13,827 nt of DNA, taken from the NCBI GenBank assembly GCA_027008345.1, contig JALTBU010000276.1, forward strand, positions 1-13,827, given 5' to 3'. The notes below the pieces were generated by a model that saw only the letters and a program-made list of their open reading frames with translations, was not told where the DNA came from and did not search any database. The DNA is from Nautiliaceae bacterium. Lineage in GTDB: Bacteria; Campylobacterota; Campylobacteria; Campylobacterales; Nautiliaceae. Positions 1 to 5,805 of this stretch are shown here, in pieces. Each line of letters starts with the position of its first letter. Within the stretch, counting starts at the first letter, position 1. Both the position numbers and the translations under genes were made by a program.

Positions 1-581
1 GGAACTTTTTTGATTAAAAACTTTCCTTTAAAAGCATATGGAAGATTAATTATTACAAATGGTTGAATTTTTGGATTTAATTTTTCTGCAAGTGCTTTTA
101 CCCCCTTTTTCCATGGAAGCATTTTTTGAGGATTAACTTTGTTTCTTGTACCTTCTGGAAAAACCACTACTTTAAAACCTTTGTCGATTCTTTTTTTTAC
201 TTCTTTTATCATTTGTATAACAGAGCGCTTGTTTTTTCTGTCTATTAAAATCATATCAGTTTTTGTAACCATATATTTTATAATAGGTAAATCTCCTAAT
301 TCTTTTTTAGCGACCCATATAAGTTTTTCATCATATATACTTTCCATTAAAGAAATATCCAAATTATGTGTATGATTTCCAATAAGAAGTTGAGCATCAT
401 AATCTTTTTCACCTTCAATTATTACTTTTTGGGCAATGAGGTTCGTTAATATTTTTGAAACTTTTTTTCTATATTTAAGTTCATTTTTAGGGTCAATTCC
501 ACACATTATAGAAGCATATAAAATAGCACTTCCTCCATAAAGAATTTTAAAAAATGATGAAATATAATCAATTATTTTCAT
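1..581 (-). CDS. plsC: 1-acyl-sn-glycerol-3-phosphate acyltransferase, 3' end cut by window
   Basis: Transfers an acyl chain to lysophosphatidic acid to make phosphatidic acid at the inner face of the cytoplasmic membrane, a step in phospholipid synthesis. The 193 visible residues carry the acyltransferase signature H70-x4-D75 (block NHTHNLD, with His where most relatives have Ser), the ILIDR block near 111-115, and FPEGTR at 141-146. The N-terminus (about residues 8-27) is hydrophobic and could be a membrane anchor. The ATG at 581 has an AGGA-type ribosome site just upstream and overlaps the end of the preceding gene by 14 bases. It is the last visible gene of the ctpA-pur operon, and the C-terminus lies beyond the window start. 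The family assignment is secure. Acyl-donor preference cannot be read from the sequence. Confidence 0.9.
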   Translation of the reverse strand, partial: MKIIDYISSFFKILYGGSAILYASIMCGIDPKNELKYRKKVSKILTNLIAQKVIIEGEKDYDAQLLIGNHTHNLDISLMESIYDEKLIWVAKKELGDLPIIKYMVTKTDMILIDRKNKRSVIQMIKEVKKRIDKGFKVVVFPEGTRNKVNPQKMLPWKKGVKALAEKLNPKIQPFVIINLPYAFKGKFLIKKV

Positions 582-1524
582 TTACCCATCCTATTTTATT
601 ATGTATTTTGATTTTTATATAATTATTTTTCTTATTTAAAATTTTAGCATTTGTTTCTTTTTTTACAATATAAAAAACAGTTGAATTTTTAGTAGGAAGA
701 ATTTGTACTTTTGTTCCTTTTTTTAAAATTATGTTACCTTTTGGAAGAAATTGTATTATTAAATAAATACTTAAAAGTAAAGGGAAAAGTAAAAGCCAGA
801 TTTTTTGATATATAAGATATATAATTATTCCTAAGGCGATTAAAACAAGAATAATTATATTTAAAGGTGTGAAAATTTTATTTTCATTAGGATTAATATC
901 CGTTTGAGTGCTTATTGTATCTTCTTTTAATATTATTGGAATTGTTTCTTTTTCAAATCGATTTTGTTGAGTGTTATAATAATAAAAAGTTAATTTTTTT
1001 TGTTTTTTTGGTAGAACTATATAAAAAGTGGCTTCATTTGGAGAAACAATAGTTAAATTTTCTTCTTTATTAAGTTTAAAATCTTCTATATTACAGTTTT
1101 TACATTTAATAGTAAAAGAAAGAATTGTTTTATTATTTTCATAATTGGAAGAAATAGGATTAATAATATTAAAATTATCTGCGAGAACTCCGCAAAAATC
1201 TTTTATATGAGGTAGCTTTTTTATTATAATCTTTTTATTAAGATTAATTTTTTGCTCTTCTTGATTAGTGTAAACTGTAATTGTTTTATTTGAATCGTCA
1301 GCTTTGAATTTTGCATTGAGTTGATAAATATATGGATTTATTTGAGTTATGTTCAATTCTATATTCGAATCATTTAAAAACATTAAATTTGGTTTTGGAG
1401 ATAGTATTTTGAATTTTAGGTTTACAATTTGATTTTTATAGTAAAATGGTTTTAAATTTTCATATTTTATTATCAAATCAGAAGCGAAGAGAAAAAAGGG
1501 TATTAATAAAAAAAACAGTCTCAT
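568..1524 (-). CDS. membrane-anchored periplasmic protein with C-terminal SH3-like domain
   Basis: Unrecognised protein of 318 residues. Residues 1-15 are a signal peptide or N-anchor. Residues 16-215 are a beta-rich, Asn/Lys-rich region with a Cys pair (C146 and C143 in KCKNC) and a further Cys at 111, so a disulfide is possible. Two adjacent hydrophobic helices follow (about 221-240 and 242-260). The tail (about 263-317) resembles a bacterial SH3 (SH3b) domain: a GTKVQIL strand, a central NAKIL strand and a closing KIGWV. With two helices both flanking domains would face the periplasm. The overall plan recalls BatD-type proteins, but the resemblance is weak. Its start overlaps the stop of the M23 peptidase gene (ATGA) and no Shine-Dalgarno is visible, so translation probably relies on reinitiation. 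The peptidase neighbour and the SH3b tail suggest a cell-wall role, which is inference. From memory, C. jejuni also has a periplasmic protein of unknown function just before plsC. Confidence 0.75.
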   Translation of the reverse strand: MRLFFLLIPFFLFASDLIIKYENLKPFYYKNQIVNLKFKILSPKPNLMFLNDSNIELNITQINPYIYQLNAKFKADDSNKTITVYTNQEEQKINLNKKIIIKKLPHIKDFCGVLADNFNIINPISSNYENNKTILSFTIKCKNCNIEDFKLNKEENLTIVSPNEATFYIVLPKKQKKLTFYYYNTQQNRFEKETIPIILKEDTISTQTDINPNENKIFTPLNIIILVLIALGIIIYLIYQKIWLLLFPLLLSIYLIIQFLPKGNIILKKGTKVQILPTKNSTVFYIVKKETNAKILNKKNNYIKIKIHNKIGWVNENN

Positions 1525-2621
1525 TTTAATGCGATATTATTTTCTTTTATAAAATTTTTAATATAACTTAAATATTTTTTTCTTGCTTTGCCCCATAATG
1601 TAATTCTTGCTGAATTTTTTATTTTTAAAGGGTTTATCCATCTGCCATAATGCATTACTCCAAAATGCAGATGAGGACCAGTTGAAAGACCGCTATTTCC
1701 TAAATATCCTATTATTTGTCCCTGTTTTATCCATTTACCGTTATAAATTCCTCTTGGCCATCCGTGAAGATGTGCATATAATGTGATATATCCATTTTTA
1801 TGTTTTATTTTAACTACTCTACCATATCCTCTTATCCAACCTTTATAAATAATTTTACCATCTGCTACTGAATGGATTGGTGTTCCTATTCTGTTTACAA
1901 AATCAATTCCATCATGCATTCTCCATTTATGAAGAATTGGATGGAATCTCATACCAAAATATGATGAAATTCTCTTGTATCTGAGAGGAGCAGGTAAAAA
2001 CATACCTTTTAAACTTTTGGCATGTTCATCATAATATCTGCCGTCATTTGGATTTAAAAATGCCATATAATGATAATAATTGTTTTTAATAGAAGCAAAA
2101 AGAATTTTAATGTCTTTTATTTTTCCAAATCTTGATTTTTCTTCATATACGGCATTTATAACGGTTCCTTTTGGTATTGCTTTGAAATTTACTTTATCGC
2201 TAAATATATTTATGAGTTTATGAGTTAATAAATTAGAACCAGTTGCTCTATAAATATCATAAGATAAATATCTGTTGATTGTGATAGATATTTTTTTTGT
2301 AGAGGTATCGTAAATAATAGGTACGATTTTTGTAATAAACTTATTACCTTTTTTAATAATTTGAATTTGTTGTTCTGAGTTTAAAGGTATTAAAGCCTGT
2401 TTAAAATTATTGTTGTCTTTTAAAATAAAAAAAACTGTTCCGTTATTAATATGTCTTACTTCTCTTTTGATAGTAGGTGTAAGGTTATAATATATTTTTA
2501 CAGGTATTTTATAATCTTTTAAAAATTGATAAAAAGTATAATGCCTGTCCCATTTTTTAATATCAATTTTATAAGCAAAAAGTAAAAAAGGAATAAAAAG
2601 TAAAAAAATAATTTTTCTCAT
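1521..2621 (-). CDS. M23 family metallopeptidase (LytM domain), Csd3-like
   Basis: Predicted periplasmic zinc peptidase that cuts peptidoglycan cross-bridges or stem peptides. The 366-residue protein has a signal peptide (about 1-16), an N-terminal region of about 200 residues without a motif I can name, and a LytM/M23 domain at about 216-335. The zinc and catalytic set is complete: H236-x3-D240 (MHDGIDF), H284 in YAHLH, and H317/H319 in GPHLHFGV. Length and layout match Csd3/HdpA of Helicobacter pylori and Pgp3-like proteins of Campylobacter, which shape helical cells as D,D-endopeptidase/carboxypeptidases; orthology is inferred. The ATG overlaps the purQ stop by 4 bases, and AAGG lies about 9 bases upstream within purQ. 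The gene is followed, again with a 4-base overlap, by the SH3-like protein, so the two may act together on the wall. Confidence 0.88.
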   Translation of the reverse strand: MRKIIFLLFIPFLLFAYKIDIKKWDRHYTFYQFLKDYKIPVKIYYNLTPTIKREVRHINNGTVFFILKDNNNFKQALIPLNSEQQIQIIKKGNKFITKIVPIIYDTSTKKISITINRYLSYDIYRATGSNLLTHKLINIFSDKVNFKAIPKGTVINAVYEEKSRFGKIKDIKILFASIKNNYYHYMAFLNPNDGRYYDEHAKSLKGMFLPAPLRYKRISSYFGMRFHPILHKWRMHDGIDFVNRIGTPIHSVADGKIIYKGWIRGYGRVVKIKHKNGYITLYAHLHGWPRGIYNGKWIKQGQIIGYLGNSGLSTGPHLHFGVMHYGRWINPLKIKNSARITLWGKARKKYLSYIKNFIKENNIALK

Positions 2622-3286
2622 TTAAAAAAACCTTCAATCATTTTGATTCCATCTACTCCTCCTAAAATACTTTCCATTGCCCTTTCAGGATGTGGCATAA
2701 GTCCAAAGACATTTTTTTCTTTATTGCATATTCCTGCTATAGAATCTACACTTCCGTTTGGATTTAATTCATTTCCATTTTCGTCACAATATTTTAAAAG
2801 AACCTGACCGTTATCATACATTTCTTTCAATGTTTCTTCATCTACTTTATAATTACCCTCTGCATGTGCAATAGGAATATTTACAATATCACCCACATTT
2901 AAATTTTGTAAAAATTTATTATTATTGTTTATTACTTTTAAATGATGAAATTTTGAAATAAAATGTAAATTTTCATTTCTTGTCATTGCCCCTGGAAGTA
3001 AATGTGATTCAAGAAGAATTTGAAAACCGTTGCATATTCCTAATACATATCCGCCTTTTTGTGCAAATTCAGCAACATTTTGCATAACAGGAGAAAATCT
3101 TGCAATTGCACCGCTTCTTAAATAATCTCCATAACTAAATCCGCCGGGAAGTACTATTAAATCATATCCATTTAAATTATGCTCAGTATGCCATATAAAA
3201 TCGGCTTTTGCACCTATTTTTTCGAAAGCCCATTTTGTATCTCTGTCGCAGTTGGTACCAGGGAAGACAATAACTCCTACTTTCAT
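2618..3286 (-). CDS. purQ: phosphoribosylformylglycinamidine synthase, glutaminase subunit PurQ
   Basis: Class I glutamine amidotransferase that supplies ammonia to PurL for converting FGAR to FGAM, the fourth step of purine synthesis. At 222 residues it has the normal length of a stand-alone PurQ. Visible marks are the N-terminal VIVFPGTNCDRD block, LPGGFSYGDYLR (46-57), the nucleophile C85 in GICNGFQ, and the triad residues H199 and E201 in MPHPERA. It works with PurS (immediately upstream, 4-base overlap) and the small PurL, which is not in this window. This is the three-subunit arrangement of Bacillus and epsilonproteobacteria, not the fused enterobacterial enzyme. GAGG and AAGGA in the end of purS serve as ribosome site. 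Certain at family level. Confidence 0.97.
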   Translation of the reverse strand: MKVGVIVFPGTNCDRDTKWAFEKIGAKADFIWHTEHNLNGYDLIVLPGGFSYGDYLRSGAIARFSPVMQNVAEFAQKGGYVLGICNGFQILLESHLLPGAMTRNENLHFISKFHHLKVINNNNKFLQNLNVGDIVNIPIAHAEGNYKVDEETLKEMYDNGQVLLKYCDENGNELNPNGSVDSIAGICNKEKNVFGLMPHPERAMESILGGVDGIKMIEGFFK

Positions 3287-3525
3287 TCCTTAACCTCTAT
3301 TTCATAATTTTCTATAACAGGATTTGCCAAAAGTTCATCAGCCATTTTTTTTGCTTCTTCTATTGCTTTTTCTTTATTTTCTGTATCTATATTTAATAAA
3401 ATCTGTTTACCTACTCTTACATCTTTTACATTTTCAAACCCCAATGTTTCAAGTGCATGAAGGACAGCTTTTCCCTGAGGGTCAAGAACACCTTTTTTCA
3501 AATGAACATTTACCGCTATTTTCAT
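3283..3525 (-). CDS. purS: phosphoribosylformylglycinamidine synthase subunit PurS
   Basis: Small (80-residue) PurS protein that bridges PurQ and PurL in the FGAM synthase complex and helps ammonia transfer. It shows the family pattern: an N-terminal beta strand (IAVNVHLKKGVLDPQG), the conserved ALETLGFENVKDVRVGK block (28-44), and an acidic C-terminal strand (NPVIENYEIEV). The length is typical. It overlaps purC by 4 bases at its start and purQ by 4 bases at its end, so the three pur genes are probably made in fixed proportion by coupled translation. AAAGGA within the end of purC is the likely ribosome site. Confidence 0.96.
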   Translation of the reverse strand: MKIAVNVHLKKGVLDPQGKAVLHALETLGFENVKDVRVGKQILLNIDTENKEKAIEEAKKMADELLANPVIENYEIEVKE

Positions 3526-4229
3526 TTTGATTCCTTTATTCTCTTTAATACTTCTTGATATGCTTCGTTTATATCGCCTAAATCAAATCTAAAAAGGTCT
3601 TTATCCATCTTTTTGCCTGTTTTTTTATCCCACAATCTACAACTATCAGGAGTAATTTCATCTGCTAAAATTATATGTCCATCTTTGTCTTTTCCAAATT
3701 CTATTTTGAAGTCTACTAAAATTAATCCTATTTTGTCAAAAAAATCAATTAAAAATTTATTTATTTTTCTTCCATATTCTCTTAAAATGTCGAGTTCTTT
3801 TCTGTCATTTACAAGATTTAAAATCATAGCATGGTCGTCATTGATAAGCGGGTCGTTAAGTTCGTCATTTTTATAATAAAACTCCACAATTGAAAAAGGA
3901 AGTTTTTCTCCTTCTTTTAAGCCTAATCTTTTTGATAGACTTCCGGCAGCTATGTTTCTTACCACAACTTCTATTGGAATAATATCCACTTTTTTTACAA
4001 GCTGTTTAGTTTCATCAATCTGTTTAATTAAATGTGTAGGAATACCTTCTTTTTCCAAAGCTTCAAAAATTAAAGTAGTAATGGCACAATTTAGTGCTCC
4101 TTTCCCGCTTTGAGTATCTGCTTTTTCTCCGTTAAATGCTGTAAGTGAATCTTTATATTCACAAATCACTTCATTGGGATTTTCAGTTTCATATATTCTT
4201 TTTGCTTTGCCTTCATATAAAAGTTTCAT
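3522..4229 (-). CDS. purC: phosphoribosylaminoimidazole-succinocarboxamide (SAICAR) synthase
   Basis: ATP-dependent ligation of aspartate to CAIR, giving SAICAR in purine synthesis; a cytosolic enzyme. The 235-residue length is standard for the bacterial single-domain form. Visible signatures are the ATP-loop start LLYEGKAKRIY (3-13), PIEVVVRNIAAGSLSKR (85-101), ILVDFKIEFG (170-179) and DEITPDSCRLWD (190-201). The ATG begins one base after the ctpA stop, and its AAGGAG ribosome site lies within the last ctpA codons, so expression depends on the ctpA promoter. The ctpA-purC-purS-purQ order is known to me from Campylobacter jejuni, which supports the lineage call. Confidence 0.97.
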   Translation of the reverse strand: MKLLYEGKAKRIYETENPNEVICEYKDSLTAFNGEKADTQSGKGALNCAITTLIFEALEKEGIPTHLIKQIDETKQLVKKVDIIPIEVVVRNIAAGSLSKRLGLKEGEKLPFSIVEFYYKNDELNDPLINDDHAMILNLVNDRKELDILREYGRKINKFLIDFFDKIGLILVDFKIEFGKDKDGHIILADEITPDSCRLWDKKTGKKMDKDLFRFDLGDINEAYQEVLKRIKESK

Positions 4230-5486
4230 TTATTCTCCTTTTGCTTCTTTGGAAATTATTAATGCTTTTAGAATATCAGAACCTGTTAAAAGCTGTAAAT
4301 CTTTTTGAGGATCAAGTTCGTTTTTGTCTGATTTTTTAAGTTTTTTATGTTCTATTTTTGCAAGTTCAGCTTTTAAATGGTTTTTTAAATCAGCTTCTTT
4401 TATTAATATACCTTCATTCTCTTTTTGTATTTTTGCAGGATGAACAATAATATCAGGCGTTACCCCCTTTGCCTGTATTGTTCTACCACTTGGTAAATAA
4501 TATCTCGCAACAGTCAGTCTTATCGCTTCATCTTTATTTACAGGCAGTATTGCTTGAACGCTTCCTTTTCCAAAAGTTGTTTCACCTACAATTATTGCTC
4601 TTTTATGATCTTGTAAACTGCCGCTTACTATTTCACTCGCACTTGCGCTTCCTCCGTTTACCAATACTACAATTGGAATATTTTTATAAGTTCCTTCTTC
4701 ATGGGCATAATATGTATAATTTTCGCTTTTTACCCTTCCTTTTTGAGATACTAAAATTCCTTTGTCAATAAATAAATCAAGTGTTCCTACAGCCTGATTT
4801 AAAAGGCCTCCAGGATTGTTTCTAAGGTCAATTATAATTCCTTCTTTTCCTTCTTTTTTAAGTTTAGGGAGAATTTTTTTAAGAGAATCAACTACATTTT
4901 TGTCAAAAGAACTTATTCTGATATATGCGATTTTCGGGTAGCCTTTAATATCTTTTTGTTTTACAGATTTTATTTTAATAATTGCTCTTGTTATTGTAAC
5001 TTTGAAAGGTTTTTGACCTTTTCTGACAATTGTAAGAGTTATTTTAGTACCGGGTTTTCCTCTCATTAAGTTAACTGCTTCATCTAAACTCATATCAAGG
5101 GTTGCTTTATTATTTATCATAAGGATAACATCTCCCGCTTTAAGTCCTGCTTTTGCCGCAGGTGTATCGTCAATAGGAGAAATAACAGTAAGCACGCCAT
5201 TTTTCATTCCGACAACAATACCAAGACCGCCAAATTCTCCTGTGGTTTGTATTTTAAGTTCTTTATAGGCTTTTTTATCAAGGTAGCTTGAATGGGCATC
5301 AAGTTCTGGTAAAAGTCCTTTTAATGCTTTGTTAATAATTGTAGTGGTATTTAAATCATCAACATAATACGCTTCTATCATATTTACCACTTTTACAAAT
5401 TTTTCATAAGCTGCAAGTCGTGTTTGTCTGGATTCTTTTGCAAATAAAGAAAGTCCTATTAAACAAATTAAAAATAATTTTTTCAA
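4230..5486 (-). CDS. ctpA: C-terminal processing protease, S41 family (CtpA/Prc-like)
   Basis: Periplasmic serine protease that trims or degrades exported proteins, recognising C-termini through its PDZ domain. In order: a signal peptide (1-16, ending SLFAKES), an N-terminal helical region, a PDZ domain (about 80-170, with GGLGI and KAGLKAGDVI), and the S41 core (about 180-350). The catalytic set is S282 in GGSASASEI, K307 in TFGKG and Q311, with the same 25- and 4-residue spacings as S430/K455/Q459 of E. coli Prc as I recall them. At 418 residues it is the short CtpA form. The start is TTG at 5484-5486, preceded by a strong AAGGAG five bases upstream; the first in-frame Met (M37) would remove the signal peptide. 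It is the first gene of the minus-strand operon, directly before purC. Confidence 0.95.
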   Translation of the reverse strand: MKKLFLICLIGLSLFAKESRQTRLAAYEKFVKVVNMIEAYYVDDLNTTTIINKALKGLLPELDAHSSYLDKKAYKELKIQTTGEFGGLGIVVGMKNGVLTVISPIDDTPAAKAGLKAGDVILMINNKATLDMSLDEAVNLMRGKPGTKITLTIVRKGQKPFKVTITRAIIKIKSVKQKDIKGYPKIAYIRISSFDKNVVDSLKKILPKLKKEGKEGIIIDLRNNPGGLLNQAVGTLDLFIDKGILVSQKGRVKSENYTYYAHEEGTYKNIPIVVLVNGGSASASEIVSGSLQDHKRAIIVGETTFGKGSVQAILPVNKDEAIRLTVARYYLPSGRTIQAKGVTPDIIVHPAKIQKENEGILIKEADLKNHLKAELAKIEHKKLKKSDKNELDPQKDLQLLTGSDILKALIISKEAKGE

Positions 5487-5491
5487 GTAAT

Positions 5492-5497
5492 CTCCTT
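5492..5497 (-). promoter_or_regulatory. ribosome binding site fixing the TTG start of ctpA
   Basis: AAGGAG on the minus strand, five bases before TTG at 5486. It decides the start, because no ATG lies near and the reading frame from TTG encodes a clear signal peptide. Confidence 0.85.
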
Positions 5498-5509
5498 GGA
5501 GTTTTTGAA

Positions 5510-5538
5510 ATTCTATTTTAATTTATAATAAAAATCAA
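5510..5538 (-). promoter_or_regulatory. candidate sigma-70 promoter for the ctpA-pur operon
   Basis: On the minus strand TTGATT (5533-5538) and TAGAAT (5510-5515) are separated by 17 bases. This would start transcription near 5503 with a leader of about 15-20 bases before the TTG start. The match is moderate and rests on inspection only; an AT-rich background makes chance matches common. No other promoter is obvious before ctpA. Confidence 0.45.
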
Positions 5539-5567
5539 GGAATAATAGTGGAAGAAACGATGGAGTT

Positions 5568-5704
5568 AGGAGGAAGTTTTATGTTTTAAGTTAATATCTC
5601 GATTAGAATCAAAAATAAAAGGGAAAGTAATAAAATTTGTTATGAATATCATTAACACCAAAGAAATTTATTGTAATGTAATAGGTTTAAACTATTGTAT
5701 TTAA
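5568..5704 (+). pseudogene. possible broken or frameshifted small ORF with strong ribosome site
   Basis: AGGAGGAAG at 5568-5576 stands seven bases before ATG 5581, an excellent initiation signal in otherwise AT-rich DNA. The frame reads Met-Phe-stop. Skipping one T of the T4 run at 5584-5587 opens 40 codons ending in TAA at 5702-5704. The predicted peptide starts MFKLISRLESK, is basic in its first half and contains two Cys near the end (YCNVIGLNYC). A plus-strand TATAAT lies at 5524-5529. It could be a decayed small gene, a sequencing error in a homopolymer, a leader with slippage, or coincidence. I do not recognise the peptide. Confidence 0.25.
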
Positions 5705-5710
5705 ATTTGA

Positions 5711-5716
5711 TATAAT
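5711..5716 (+). promoter_or_regulatory. possible additional -10 element upstream of clpB
   Basis: Perfect TATAAT in the context TTGATATAATAAAGC, about 90 bases before clpB. The -35 position (5688-5693) is TAAACT, which is poor. It could be a second clpB promoter giving a longer leader, or chance in AT-rich DNA. Confidence 0.3.
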
Positions 5717-5743
5717 AAAGCTGTAAAAATGATTTGAAATATC

Positions 5744-5773
5744 TTGACATAAAATGACTAAACTTGTTATAAT
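5744..5773 (+). promoter_or_regulatory. clpB promoter, consensus -35 and -10
   Basis: TTGACA at 5744-5749 and TATAAT at 5768-5773 match the sigma-70 consensus exactly with an 18-base spacer; TTATAA one base earlier gives 17. Transcription would start near 5780, leaving a leader of about 25 bases. The -35 is embedded in CTTGACA-N7-ACTAAAC, a 10-of-14 match to the HAIR operator of HspR (CTTGAGT-N7-ACTCAAG). HspR controls clpB in Campylobacter, but half the match comes from the -35 itself, so the operator is only a possibility. No CIRCE element for HrcA was seen. Confidence 0.75.
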
Positions 5774-5805
5774 TATGGTAACTAAAACTTTTAAGGAGGG
5801 AATAA

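Larger units (their letters stand above)
5487..5805. other. divergent intergenic region between ctpA and clpB
   Basis: This 319-bp stretch separates the minus-strand ctpA operon from plus-strand clpB. It holds the ctpA ribosome site and promoter candidate on the right-to-left side, and two clpB-directed promoter candidates near 5711-5716 and 5744-5773. A plus-strand AGGAGG-ATG start signal at 5568-5583 leads to only two codons before TAA. The stretch from about 5590 to 5705 is AT-rich with no feature I can support other than the frame-shifted reading described separately. No tRNA, hairpin terminator or direct repeat was seen. Confidence 0.7.

Noticed and set aside
139..375. Plus-strand open frame of 78 codons
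   Set aside because: Lies antisense to plsC, whose catalytic motifs are intact; hydrophobic composition is a product of the AT-rich complement.
4469..4771. Plus-strand open frame of 100 codons
   Set aside because: Antisense to the catalytic core of ctpA, Leu/Phe-rich with no recognisable features.
5548..5589. GTG/ATG mini-frame running through the AGGAGG sequence
   Set aside because: Only about 13 codons, no ribosome site of its own; the AGGAGG is better read as a signal for ATG 5581.
5642..5704. 20-codon ATG frame in the ctpA-clpB gap
   Set aside because: No ribosome site; it is just the end of the frame-shifted reading already reported.
5487..5805. CIRCE (HrcA) operator or heat-shock sigma-32 promoter for clpB
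   Set aside because: No TTAGCACTC-N9-GAGTGCTAA pattern and no sigma-32 type -35/-10 seen; the promoter looks like sigma-70.
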